From: Azotosporobacter soli
GTDB taxonomy: Bacteria > Bacillota > Negativicutes > SG130
DNA length: 64,000 nt
Assembly (NCBI RefSeq): GCF_030542965.1
Contig: NZ_JAUAOA010000007.1
Location: 108,095-172,094 of the forward strand
Direction: 5' to 3'
The notes below the pieces were generated by a model. The model saw only the letters and a list, made by a program, of their open reading frames with translations, had not been told where the DNA came from and did not search any database. Made by a program: the position numbers and the translations under genes. Positions 44,510 to 53,296 of the stretch are shown one piece after another. Positions within the stretch are counted from its first letter, which is position 1; each line of letters opens with the position of its first letter.

Positions 44510-45175
44510 TCAGTTTGCTTTTGTCGCCGATTCCGGCGTCGTCGCTAACTTCCCCTTCATCATAATCTGCGTCAACGAGGCTGCCCGTTTGGCATCCATC
44601 GTAGCCATGATTTTAGAAACCTGGTCTTCTTCCATCTTGTTAAAAATCGCAATGACCGTCGTATCGTCCAACAAGTTGATGATGGGAACGACTTCATCAG
44701 GTTTCATTCCACCATACAAACGGGCCAATTTACCAATCGTCTTGGCCTGCTCCTGTTGTTTCATCTTTTCCAGTCTTTGCAATTCGCTGGCATCCAACTT
44801 CTTGTTTTCCACCGGCGGCTGCAAAAGAGGATTGACGGCATCGGCAGCCGTTGGTGGAAGCACTTGCGTATTGGCCGTTACCGACTCCGAATCGAGCGGC
44901 ACCGTTTCAAAATTCGTCTTAGGCTGAACAAGATATTTTCCTACGACTGGATATTCGGCCATTCCCCAACGCTCCGCCATCGTCTGCACATCAAACAACT
45001 TTAGGTAAATGCCGGCTGCAAAGCCAACTCCGGCCAATAATAGCAGTAGCAATAAGATCAGCAGCCATTTCAACCAGCCCCTGCCTCGCTTAACCGGCTT
45101 ATCGGTTTGACCGCCTTTGGCCGACTTTTTCGCATCTATATTTTTCTCATCCAGCTTTTTCGCCTTGTCAGCCAT
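44510..45175 (-). CDS. MotE/YlxF-type flagellar protein
   Basis: 221 residues from the ATG at 45175. Lys-rich N-terminus, one membrane span (WLLILLLLLLLAGVGFAAGI), a linker, a coiled-coil stretch, and a C-terminal MgtE_N-like domain (ARLYGGMKPDEVVPIINLLD, AIFNKMEEDQVSKIMATMD). This architecture is that of MotE, described as a periplasmic chaperone for the stator. Located between fliJ and fliK like B. subtilis ylxF. Confidence 0.85.
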   Translation of the reverse strand: MADKAKKLDEKNIDAKKSAKGGQTDKPVKRGRGWLKWLLILLLLLLLAGVGFAAGIYLKLFDVQTMAERWGMAEYPVVGKYLVQPKTNFETVPLDSESVTANTQVLPPTAADAVNPLLQPPVENKKLDASELQRLEKMKQQEQAKTIGKLARLYGGMKPDEVVPIINLLDDTTVIAIFNKMEEDQVSKIMATMDAKRAASLTQIMMKGKLATTPESATKAN

Positions 45176-45208
45176 GCACACCTACCACCTTATCTTCGGT
45201 CTCGTCAC

Positions 45209-45736
45209 CTACTGGCAATCCGCCATTACCTTATTTACATAGTTTTGCGTCTCAGAATACGGCGGAACGCCACCATAGGATTGAACCGCTTGCGGACCTG
45301 CATTGTATGCGGCTACCGCTTTTTTCACATCACCGCCAAAGGTTCCCAGTAATTCTTTTAAGTATCGCACGCCGCCATCCACATTTTGCCGTGCATCAAA
45401 AGGATCTTTTACTCCAAGCCCCTTAGCAGTATCCGGCATCAGCTGCATTACGCCGATCGCGCCTGCCGAGGAAACAACGTTTGGCGAAAAGTTTGACTCT
45501 GTTTTTGCTACAGCCAGAGCTAACTTAGGATCTACCCCATGCTGTTTGGCCGAAAACTGCAACATTTTGACAACATCCTGCGTCGACGGATCATAACTTT
45601 TTTCATTTACTGCGGTCGCCTGCTTAAGCGCCGCTGCAAACTCTCCATTTTCTGGAGCAACGGACGTGGATGCCGCCATTCCAAAACGCTGTTCGATGGC
45701 CGCCATCCGCTGCATCACTTTTGACATTCCATCCAT
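45209..45736 (-). CDS. Lytic transglycosylase (SLT domain)
   Basis: 175 residues. C-terminal SLT domain with catalytic Glu in AVAKTESNFSP near residue 80, SSAGAIGVMQLMPDTAKGLG, and AYNAGPQAVQSYGGVPPYSE. No obvious signal peptide. It may be exported by the flagellar system to open peptidoglycan for the rod, in the manner of FlgJ; that is inference from its place in the flagellar operon. ATG 45736 after GGTGG; the frame could extend to 45787. Confidence 0.88.
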   Translation of the reverse strand: MDGMSKVMQRMAAIEQRFGMAASTSVAPENGEFAAALKQATAVNEKSYDPSTQDVVKMLQFSAKQHGVDPKLALAVAKTESNFSPNVVSSAGAIGVMQLMPDTAKGLGVKDPFDARQNVDGGVRYLKELLGTFGGDVKKAVAAYNAGPQAVQSYGGVPPYSETQNYVNKVMADCQ

Positions 45737-45749
45737 TTCATTCCCACCC

Positions 45750-46199
45750 TTATCGATCACGCACATAGAGTTGCAGGCCGATTTCATCGAGCGTTTTCTG
45801 TTCTTCGGCTAACCACTCTTGCTGATACTGCTGATATTTTTTCTCTCTGACTTTTTCCACGACTTTTTCCTGTTTTAACGCTTCAGCCAGCGCCTTGAGA
45901 CATGCGTCGTGCCGAACTGCCGCCGCTGCAATTTGTTTTTTTTGTGAATGAATATCTTCTCTTAACTTATCGAAATATAATTCATACAGCTTAAACATTT
46001 CAACAAGATTCGCCGCCCCATTTTGCCTCAGCTCGCGCAAACTGCTCATGTTTTCCTGCCATTTGCCTTCTAACATCTGCAACACTTGCTGTTCTTGACG
46101 CAATATTGCAGCCGCCTCCAATAAATTTGCCTGCGCCTGTTCTTTTTGCATCGTTCGATATTTCAGCAAAGCCTGCAGGCGAAATCGAAAGGCATGCAT
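45750..46199 (-). CDS. fliJ: Flagellar export chaperone FliJ
   Basis: 149 residues, almost wholly coiled coil: AFRFRLQALLKYRTMQKEQA at the start and charged heptads to the end. Family is weakly conserved, so the call leans on position directly after fliI. SD GGGGTGA. Confidence 0.88.
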   Translation of the reverse strand: MHAFRFRLQALLKYRTMQKEQAQANLLEAAAILRQEQQVLQMLEGKWQENMSSLRELRQNGAANLVEMFKLYELYFDKLREDIHSQKKQIAAAAVRHDACLKALAEALKQEKVVEKVREKKYQQYQQEWLAEEQKTLDEIGLQLYVRDR

Positions 46200-46207
46200 G
46201 AGTCAGT

Positions 46208-47524
46208 TCACCCCGTTCCTAACGGTAGCATCCTTGCCAGCGTTTCTTCCATTCCGACTTGTTCGTATACTTGTTGCTGCAAAAATTCCTTGATTAATTG
46301 GATCATATTCACAGCATGGTCAATCTGCGGATTGCTTCCGGCAACATAAGCGCCAATGTTGATCAAATCTTCCGCCTCACGATACGTTGCCATGACCGAC
46401 TTGATTCGTTGTGAAGCCGAATAATGCTCTTGGTTGACGATTTCAATCATAACCCGGCTTACACTTGCCAGTACATCAATCGCCGGATAATGGTTCTGCG
46501 CTGCGATGGCCCTCGATAATACGATGTGTCCATCTAAAATACTGCGCACCGCATCGGCGATTGGTTCGTTCATATCATCGCCGTCAACCAGCACCGTGTA
46601 AATGCCAGTGATGGAACCGCGTTCTCCGGTACCTGTTCGTTCCAATAGTTTCGGTAAAATTGAAAACACCGACGGCGTATAGCCGCGTGTTGCCGGAGGT
46701 TCGCCGACAGTCAAACCTATTTCGCGCTGTGCCATCGCAAAGCGGGTAACGGAATCCATCATCAGCATAACGTCCTTGCCCTGATCGCGAAAATATTCTG
46801 CAATGGCGGTCGCGGTCATCGCTCCTTTCAACCGGACCAACGCCGGTTGATCGGAAGTCGCTACCACGACGACAGATCGTTTAATCCCCTCTTCGCCAAG
46901 GTCCCGTTCGATAAATTCTCTTACCTCACGTCCCCGTTCTCCCACCAACGCAATGACATTGATATCCGCTTCGGTGTTTCGGGCAATCATGCCCAGCAAC
47001 GTACTCTTGCCAACGCCGCTACCCGCCATGATGCCAACACGCTGCCCTTTGCCCAATGTCAAAAGGCCATCAATCGCCCGCACTCCGACAGTAAGCGTCT
47101 CTGCTATGCGCGGCCTCGACATTGGCGGCGGCGGCACATTGTGCAGCGGATAGAGCTGGCCGCCCTCGAGAGGCCCTTTCCCATCAATCGGGTTACCCAG
47201 TCCATCGAGAATTCGCCCCAAAAGATGCGGTCCTACCTGAACTTTGAGCGTCTGGTTAGCGGAAAAGACTTCACACCCCGGCCCCAAACCATGCATCTCA
47301 CCAACCGGCATCAAAAGAACCCGCTCATTGCGAAAACCAACCACCTCAGCAGGAATGACCTGATCATCATTGCGCGCTCGGATGTAACAAAGATCACCCA
47401 GATTAACGCTCGGCCCCTGGGATTCGATGACTAAGCCGACAATTTGCGTGACCTTGCCGCCAACCTTCATCATTTCGCCGGTTTGAATGGCACCTATATA
47501 GCGTTCTGCATTAAATTCCATCAC
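46208..47524 (-). CDS. fliI: Flagellum-specific ATPase FliI
   Basis: 438 residues, F1-beta-like. Walker A GIMAGSGVGKSTLLGMIARN near residue 165, LVGERGREVREFIE, Walker B VMLMMDSVTRFAMAQREIG, and ATRGYTPSVFSILPKLLERT. Powers substrate unfolding at the export gate. GTG at 47524 overlapping the fliH stop; SD GGGAG. Confidence 0.96.
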   Translation of the reverse strand: MMEFNAERYIGAIQTGEMMKVGGKVTQIVGLVIESQGPSVNLGDLCYIRARNDDQVIPAEVVGFRNERVLLMPVGEMHGLGPGCEVFSANQTLKVQVGPHLLGRILDGLGNPIDGKGPLEGGQLYPLHNVPPPPMSRPRIAETLTVGVRAIDGLLTLGKGQRVGIMAGSGVGKSTLLGMIARNTEADINVIALVGERGREVREFIERDLGEEGIKRSVVVVATSDQPALVRLKGAMTATAIAEYFRDQGKDVMLMMDSVTRFAMAQREIGLTVGEPPATRGYTPSVFSILPKLLERTGTGERGSITGIYTVLVDGDDMNEPIADAVRSILDGHIVLSRAIAAQNHYPAIDVLASVSRVMIEIVNQEHYSASQRIKSVMATYREAEDLINIGAYVAGSNPQIDHAVNMIQLIKEFLQQQVYEQVGMEETLARMLPLGTG

Positions 47525-48318
47525 GGCATAACTCCCTGTAGCGCTTTCTTGACATTTTCCAATTGCGTATCAATTTTTGCATCCACGTTGCCATAGGGCG
47601 TCTCAATAATGCAGTCTCCTTTTGCCAGAGTACGGTCAGCTGTGATTGTAATTCCCTGATCCCGGCCAAGCATCATTTGCAGATCATGCTTGGCATGCAG
47701 CAACACCTCATAGTCTTCCGGTTCGACTCTGATATTGAATTCATCTTGATCTTTTACTTTGGCTAACGCCGTTTTCACGATCGGTAGTATGACCATCGGA
47801 TTTTCTTCTATTTCCCGAGCTAACACTTTACTGGCTATAGCCAGTGTAAGCTCAATAATTTGACGTTCTGCTGCCAATATCATTTCCTGGCCTTCAAATT
47901 TTGCCGCCGCAATTAATTTTTCGGCTTGTGCGACAGATCGTTGCAGTTCGTTTGCCATTTCTTCTCTTACAGCAATCTGCGCAGCCTGCTCTCCGGCTTC
48001 ATAACCGGCCTTATAGCCTTCATTTCGCGCAAATTCCTTCACGTCCTCAGCCTGAACGGCAGCCTCATCAAGCATGGTCTGCGCTTCGGTCTTAGCTTCA
48101 TCACGAATGGTTTCCGCTTCACTATGAGCCAGTTTCATCATTTCATCAATGATATGTCGCGCTTCTTCTTCCATTGTTTCTGCCGTGACTGCGTCTTCGT
48201 CCGTTCCCGAAGACGCCAACTCACGGTGCGTTTCTTCCATTGCCGGAGCAAGGGGAAACGGCACCGCCACAATATGCGGCGCCTCATTCAATGAAACATA
48301 CTTGATAATCTTAGACAA
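47521..48318 (-). CDS. fliH: Flagellar assembly protein FliH
   Basis: 265 residues. Long coiled coil with acidic repeats (AETIRDEAKTEAQTMLDEAA), GYKAGYEAGEQAAQIAV with the GxxxG-type repeat of FliH, and a V-type-ATPase-E-like C-terminus. A TTG at 48318 lies 9 nt after GGAG and gives MSKIIKYVSL, the usual FliH beginning; the GTG at 48339 has no SD. Overlaps fliG by 8 nt. Regulates FliI. Confidence 0.9.
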   Translation of the reverse strand: MSKIIKYVSLNEAPHIVAVPFPLAPAMEETHRELASSGTDEDAVTAETMEEEARHIIDEMMKLAHSEAETIRDEAKTEAQTMLDEAAVQAEDVKEFARNEGYKAGYEAGEQAAQIAVREEMANELQRSVAQAEKLIAAAKFEGQEMILAAERQIIELTLAIASKVLAREIEENPMVILPIVKTALAKVKDQDEFNIRVEPEDYEVLLHAKHDLQMMLGRDQGITITADRTLAKGDCIIETPYGNVDAKIDTQLENVKKALQGVMP

Positions 48319-49321
48319 TAATCTCGTCTCCTTTGCCACGGGACACTACAATTTCTCCCGATTCTTCTAGGCGACGAATAACGTTGACAATCTTTTGCTG
48401 CGCTTCTTCGACATCGCGGATTCTGACCGGTCCCATGTACTCGATCTCTTCCTTCAACATCTCGGACGCACGCTTTGACATGTTCTTGTAGATTTTCTCC
48501 CCAACTTCGCCAGAAGAGCCTTTGAGCGCCAACGCCAAATCTTTGGACTCGATTTCACGCAGCACCAGCTGCAACGAACGGTCGTCAAGCAATACGATAT
48601 CTTCGAAGACGAACATACGCCGCTTGATTTCTTCTGCCAATTCGGGACTTTGAATCTCCAAGTTTTCAATGATCGTACGCTCTGTCGTCCTGTCAACACG
48701 GTTCAAGACCTCTACGATGCTGTCGATGCCGCCCGCGGCAGTGAAATCCTGCGTAACCAGCGAAGACAACTTTCGTTCGAGAATTCGTTCCACATCCTTC
48801 AAGACGTCCGGCGAGGTTCGATCCATCGTCGCAATCCGCTTTGCAACATCCACTTGCCGCTCTGACGGCAATGAAGATAGAATCGTCCCTGACTGCTCCG
48901 GAGACAAATACGCCATGATCAGGGCAATCGTTTGCGGATGTTCGTTTTGAATGAAGTTCAACAACTGCGCCGGATCCGTTTTGCGTGCAAAATCGAAAGG
49001 CCGAATCTGCAAGCTCGAAGTCAAACGATTGATAATCGCAACCGCCTTGTCGGACCCCAGCGCTTTTTCCAGTACCTCCCGCGCATAATCGAGACCACCG
49101 GAAGAAATATAATCCTGCGCCATGGCCATTTGAAAAAACTCGGCCAACACTTTATCTTTTTGTTCCTGCGATACTTTACGCTGATTGGCTATTTCCAGCG
49201 TAATTTTTTCAATCTCGTCTTCGCGCAAATATTTAAAAACCTGCGAAGAAACTTCCGGACCTAATGCGATCAGCAGGATGGCGGCTTTTTGCTTATTGTT
49301 CATTTCAGTAGACTGATACAT
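48311..49321 (-). CDS. fliG: Flagellar motor switch protein FliG
   Basis: 336 residues. N-terminal ILLIALGPEVSSQVFKYLRE, middle EHPQTIALIMAYLSPEQSG (EHPQ motif), and the C-terminal torque helix with FEDIVLLDDRSLQLVLREIE carrying the charged residues that face the stator. Links the MS ring to the C-ring. Confidence 0.97.
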   Translation of the reverse strand: MYQSTEMNNKQKAAILLIALGPEVSSQVFKYLREDEIEKITLEIANQRKVSQEQKDKVLAEFFQMAMAQDYISSGGLDYAREVLEKALGSDKAVAIINRLTSSLQIRPFDFARKTDPAQLLNFIQNEHPQTIALIMAYLSPEQSGTILSSLPSERQVDVAKRIATMDRTSPDVLKDVERILERKLSSLVTQDFTAAGGIDSIVEVLNRVDRTTERTIIENLEIQSPELAEEIKRRMFVFEDIVLLDDRSLQLVLREIESKDLALALKGSSGEVGEKIYKNMSKRASEMLKEEIEYMGPVRIRDVEEAQQKIVNVIRRLEESGEIVVSRGKGDEIIV

Positions 49322-49336
49322 ATCCTCACTCCTGAA

Positions 49337-50872
49337 TTACTCTTCTGTCAACCACACTCTGATCAATTGAGCCACATCTTCCGGCTTGGCTTTAGCCAGT
49401 TTTTCGATTTCTTCGCGTTGAGCGAGTTTAGCTCTTTCTTCTTCCGTCATTTCTTGTTTCGCTTCAACGATAGCTTCATCAAATTCTTCCATCGACATTT
49501 GCTGCATATCTTCTTGCAATTGTTGTCTGCGTTGACGTAAACGCCAAGCATAGAAGCCGGCCAAAATAGCTAAAACAACCGCAGCGATCGCTGCCCACAG
49601 CAACATTTTCTGCTGCATCGCCCGATCTTCTTCTTCTTTGCGCTGCTTATCAGCCAGTTCCGTATTAAAGGCCAGACTTTCAACTGAAATCAAATCGCCA
49701 CGGTTTGGGTTGATGCCAATAGCCGAACCAACGGCTTTCGCCAAACTGTCCTGTTGGTCTTTATTGATGCTAGAGTCAACCAGCACCGCAACCGTCAGAC
49801 GCTTGATCGAACCTGGTGCAGCCACCGTCTTTTCTTTCAGCTCATTGATTTCGTAGTTACGAGTTACTTCTTTCTTTTCATAATTCGATTGATTATTATT
49901 GCTGTTCGTCACATAGCCAGGGATATTTGAGGTTACCCCCGGTACGCCGCCAGGCGCTTGTGCCGTCCCTTTGAAATTCTCCGTCATTTCCTGCGAACTG
50001 CGGACAATCCCCTTATCATCGACAACCGGTTCAAATACCTGGCGATCGGTAGTACGCTGGTCAAATGTCAGTTCCACATTAACCCGTGCTGCGGCTTTAT
50101 TCGGACCTAATACCTGTTCTAACAGCGTCTGCACGCTTTTTTGCAGGCTATCCTGCACTTTTTTCGTCATTTCAATTTGGGTAACCGTGCCGCGATTCGC
50201 TACACCTGCGGCATCATCATCCTCATTGAGCACTCGGGCCATCTGGTCGACAACCGTGATGTTCTCCGCCTTCAGTCCTTGAATGCTGTGCGCCACCAAA
50301 TTGACGATTCCTTTCACCTGATCACGCGACAATTGAGCCGAAGGGCGCAATTTAAGCATAATCGAAGCCGACGCCGGTTTCTCATTCTTCTTGTACAAAC
50401 TGTCTTCCGGCATCACAATGTGAACCCGAGCTTTTTCGACTTCCGACAATTGCTCAATGGTTCGCGACAATTCGCCTTGCAGCGCTTGAAGCATATTCAC
50501 TTTGTTTTGAAATTCAGTTGCGCCAAACTTATTCTGATCAAACAATTCGAAGCCTTTATTGCCTCGTGGCAAGCCTTGGCTGGCCAGATCCAAACGGATC
50601 CGATACACGTCTTTCGCGGGAACAAGAATCGTTGTGCCATTTGTACCAATCTCATGGCTCACCTTCATCTCTTTCAACTTTTCGCGAACTTCGCCAGCAT
50701 CTTTTGTTTCCATGTCAGTAAAAAGAGGTACATAATCTGTACGGCCGCCCCATAAATAGCCCCAGGCTAATACCGCTACAAAAATCATGACAGCCGTACC
50801 GATGACCATATACTGCTCTTTTTTACTCAGCTTTTGCCACAGGCGCAAGGACTGTTCTTTCCAGTCAGCCAT
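49337..50872 (-). CDS. fliF: Flagellar MS-ring protein FliF
   Basis: 511 residues. N-terminal membrane span (YMVIGTAVMIFVAVLAWGYL), ring-building domain with GNKGFELFDQNKFGATEFQN and ARVHIVMPEDSLYKKNEKPA, and a C-terminal span (LLWAAIAAVVLAILAGFYAW) with the cytoplasmic FliG-binding tail. ATG after GGTGG. Confidence 0.97.
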   Translation of the reverse strand: MADWKEQSLRLWQKLSKKEQYMVIGTAVMIFVAVLAWGYLWGGRTDYVPLFTDMETKDAGEVREKLKEMKVSHEIGTNGTTILVPAKDVYRIRLDLASQGLPRGNKGFELFDQNKFGATEFQNKVNMLQALQGELSRTIEQLSEVEKARVHIVMPEDSLYKKNEKPASASIMLKLRPSAQLSRDQVKGIVNLVAHSIQGLKAENITVVDQMARVLNEDDDAAGVANRGTVTQIEMTKKVQDSLQKSVQTLLEQVLGPNKAAARVNVELTFDQRTTDRQVFEPVVDDKGIVRSSQEMTENFKGTAQAPGGVPGVTSNIPGYVTNSNNNQSNYEKKEVTRNYEINELKEKTVAAPGSIKRLTVAVLVDSSINKDQQDSLAKAVGSAIGINPNRGDLISVESLAFNTELADKQRKEEEDRAMQQKMLLWAAIAAVVLAILAGFYAWRLRQRRQQLQEDMQQMSMEEFDEAIVEAKQEMTEEERAKLAQREEIEKLAKAKPEDVAQLIRVWLTEE

Positions 50873-50911
50873 TGTTCCACCCTTTCAAACGACTTAAAAT
50901 AACGTTTTTCC

Positions 50912-51208
50912 TTACACCTGCATCCGCATAACTTCTTGATACGCGTCAAGCACTTTGTTGCGTACCGTCATTGTCAACTGCATCGCAATATTTGCTTTTT
51001 CCGCAGCAATCGTAACTTGCGAAATATCCTCAATTTTTCCCGCAGCCAAATCGACGGATGCTTTGGCCGCCTTATGCTGCAACGCATTGACGTCATCAAG
51101 CGCCTCCGTCAAGAAAGCCCCAAAGCTTTTCGTCTCTACCTGTGCAGTGACTTGACCGCTAACCGGTTTTACCGATACGGGGATTAACTTTATCGCATCA
51201 ATTTGCAT
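50912..51208 (-). CDS. fliE: Flagellar hook-basal body protein FliE
   Basis: 98 residues. FGAFLTEALDDVNALQHKAA near residue 30 and AIAMQLTMTVRNKVLDAYQE-like C-terminus are the FliE signature. Connects the MS ring to the rod. SD AGGAGG. Confidence 0.95.
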   Translation of the reverse strand: MQIDAIKLIPVSVKPVSGQVTAQVETKSFGAFLTEALDDVNALQHKAAKASVDLAAGKIEDISQVTIAAEKANIAMQLTMTVRNKVLDAYQEVMRMQV

Positions 51209-51234
51209 TCCTTTCCTCCTGCCCTCTCACCAAA

Positions 51235-51681
51235 TCAGCGACCAATTTCCAGCGCCTTTAGCGCCATAGACTTTGCCGTGTTGACCGAAGTAACATTCGC
51301 TTCGTAGGCTCGCGAAGCTGTGATCATATCCACCATTTCAGTAACAACGCTGATATTTGGCATATCCACATAGCCATCCGCATTCGCATCCGGATGCCGT
51401 GGATCGTACACCTTGCGCGGCAACGCATCGTCTTTTTTAATTTCGACAACCCTGACGCCTTCGCCAACCTCGGAATTCTTCCCCATTTGTCGCGATAACA
51501 TGCCGGCAAAAGAATTCTCCTGGGTTCGCGGCGCAAAGACAAGCATTTGACGCCGGTAAGGACCGCCTTCCGCCGTACGTGTCGTGTTCACATTCGCAAT
51601 GTTGTTAGAAATAACATCCATTCGCAATCTTTCTGCTGTCAATCCCGATGCCGCAGCATCAATCGCACCAAACAAACGCAA
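51235..51681 (-). CDS. flgC: Flagellar rod protein FlgC
   Basis: 148 residues. N-terminal DAAASGLTAERLRMDVISNN, ANVNTTRTAEGGPYRRQMLV, and C-terminal YVDMPNISVVTEMVDMITAS motif. TTG start with GAAGGGA. Proximal rod subunit, 2 nt after flgB. Confidence 0.96.
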   Translation of the reverse strand: MRLFGAIDAAASGLTAERLRMDVISNNIANVNTTRTAEGGPYRRQMLVFAPRTQENSFAGMLSRQMGKNSEVGEGVRVVEIKKDDALPRKVYDPRHPDANADGYVDMPNISVVTEMVDMITASRAYEANVTSVNTAKSMALKALEIGR

Positions 51682-51683
51682 GA

Positions 51684-52094
51684 TTATCCCTTCCCTTCTT
51701 TAATCGCGGATCGCAGTCCGCTGAAATAACCCGATAACTGTTGAACCACCGCATTATAGTAAATGTTATTCTTCGCCATACCAGCCATTTCCGTATCAAT
51801 ATCAACGTTATTGCCGTCAGTTCGATAACTGGTTTGCGTGATGGTATTGACGCGCGGCCCCGGAATCCCTTCAGCCTGCATCGGCATATGGGCAGCATTG
51901 GTGCGCGCCATTTGCAGCTTGTCCTGCGACATCTCTTTGGCCAGCAATTCTTCAAACTGCACTTCACTTTTTTTGAACTTCGGCGTGTTAACGTTCGCAA
52001 TATTATCGCTGATTACTTTTTGCCGCAGCGTTGATGCGCCGATTGCTTTTTCCAAGATATCGACTCTTGGCGATCCCAACAGAGCCTTCAACAT
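51684..52094 (-). CDS. flgB: Flagellar rod protein FlgB
   Basis: 136 residues from the ATG at 52094 (MLKALLGSPRVDILEKAI), SD GGAGG 10 nt upstream. Rod motif VISDNIANVNTPKFKKSEVQ near residue 26 and the C-terminal MAKNNIYYNAVVQQLSGYFS. First gene of the flagellar operon. Confidence 0.96.
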   Translation of the reverse strand: MLKALLGSPRVDILEKAIGASTLRQKVISDNIANVNTPKFKKSEVQFEELLAKEMSQDKLQMARTNAAHMPMQAEGIPGPRVNTITQTSYRTDGNNVDIDTEMAGMAKNNIYYNAVVQQLSGYFSGLRSAIKEGKG

Positions 52095-52157
52095 AATGCT
52101 GATTCCTCCACTCTTCATAATCTATGCTTTTCTACATAAAATGTCGGACTTCTATAT

Positions 52158-52186
52158 TTTATAGTTATTTCTACGCACCCCTGCAA
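52158..52186 (-). promoter_or_regulatory. Candidate promoter of the flagellar operon
   Basis: In the 221-nt stretch between the codY terminator and flgB, TTGCAG (52181-52186), a 17-nt spacer and TATAAA (52158-52163) form a sigma-A-like promoter about 60 nt before flgB. The -35 is weak (3 of 6). Apart from this the AT-rich gap shows no gene or recognisable riboswitch. Confidence 0.45.
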
Positions 52187-52315
52187 AATCCTTGCATTTC
52201 CTGTAATTATTTAATTATTTTTAAATCTTTACAATATCTCCCACGTTTTACTTTCAAGGCCTTTCGCACTGTTCTTATTTTCGCTTCCACAGATTTCGCA
52301 TCTATGTTAACAATA

Positions 52316-52358
52316 AAAATAGGTAAAGTTCGGTACTAGACCGCACTTCACCTATTTT
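52316..52358 (-). terminator. Terminator after codY
   Basis: Long stem AAAATAGGT.. (52345-52358) pairing with ..ACCTATTTT (52316-52330), with several mismatches near the loop. On the minus strand TTTTTATTGTT follows. Separates codY from the flagellar operon. Confidence 0.75.
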
Positions 52359-52398
52359 ACCTTGTCTTTCGCGTAATTGCTTGTTTATTTCATTTATT

Positions 52399-53175
52399 TT
52401 ACTTCTTTAACTTTTTCAACTCATCCAGCAGCAAATCATTCAGTACTTTGATATACGTCCCCTTCATCCCGAGAGATTTCGACTCGATCACGCCGGCGCT
52501 TTCGAATTTGCGCAAGGCATTGACGATAACGGAACGGGTAATGCCGACGCGATCGGCGATCTTGCTGGCGACCAAGAGTCCTTCATTGCCGTCCAATTCA
52601 CTAAGAATATGCATAACGGCTTCCAGTTCGGAATACGATAAGGTTCCGAGCGCAATCTGCACTGTCGCCTTTTTGCGCGCCTCTTCTTCAATCCGCTCCG
52701 TACGATCACGCAAAATCTCCATCCCGACAACCGTTGCGCCATACTCAGCGAGAATCAAATCATCATCATTGAATTCAGCATGGAATTTTGCCACGATCAA
52801 AGTACCGATTCGTTCACCAACGCCATGAATGGGTACTATCGTACTGAATTTACCGGTGAAAATACAAGGCGTTCCTTCACTGAATGCACACAACCCGCCG
52901 TCAAGCGTCAGGTTCGGCGATGTTTCATTCACCTTCAACAGCCACTCTACGTAGCGTTCCGGAAAACGCCCCTGCAACAACACTTTGTCGCGCATCAGTT
53001 CGCACTCAAATTCATTTAGCAGCGCATAGCCGAGGATTTCGCCCTCCTTGCTCACGATATAAATATTGGCGCTCATAACATTACTTAAAACCCTCGAAAC
53101 TTCGTCAAAGGCTACCTTTTCCGATTTTTGCAGTAATTTGTTGATCTTACGTGTTCTTTCTAACATTGACAACAC
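52399..53175 (-). CDS. codY: GTP- and branched-chain-amino-acid-sensing repressor CodY
   Basis: 258 residues. N-terminal GAF domain ([20 protein letters not shown]) that binds isoleucine/valine, and a C-terminal winged [23 protein letters not shown] followed by [20 protein letters not shown], nearly identical to the family consensus. GTG start with GGAG 6 nt upstream. Stands just before flgB as in B. subtilis, but hslVU is not upstream. Confidence 0.96.
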   Translation of the reverse strand: MLSMLERTRKINKLLQKSEKVAFDEVSRVLSNVMSANIYIVSKEGEILGYALLNEFECELMRDKVLLQGRFPERYVEWLLKVNETSPNLTLDGGLCAFSEGTPCIFTGKFSTIVPIHGVGERIGTLIVAKFHAEFNDDDLILAEYGATVVGMEILRDRTERIEEEARKKATVQIALGTLSYSELEAVMHILSELDGNEGLLVASKIADRVGITRSVIVNALRKFESAGVIESKSLGMKGTYIKVLNDLLLDELKKLKK

Positions 53176-53296
53176 AATTATCTCCTACCTTTCCTATTCT
53201 TTAAATTAAATATTGCTGGTTTATAAAATAAAGCGACTACGACCCTGGTTCACTCTTCCCTGTAATCCTGGAATCAAGTCAGCAGAGTTTGTCTTA

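Noticed and set aside
46847..47434. 195-codon plus-strand ORF opposite fliI
   Set aside because: Antisense shadow of a conserved ATPase gene with no independent support.
52125..52315. Search for a c-di-GMP or other riboswitch in the flgB leader
   Set aside because: No conserved GEMM or other aptamer motif recognised; only an AT-rich region with a weak promoter.
53176..53296. Possible CodY autoregulatory box (AATTTAAAGAATAGG) before codY
   Set aside because: Only 10 of 15 positions fit the AATTTTCAGAAAATT consensus in an AT-rich stretch; not better than chance.
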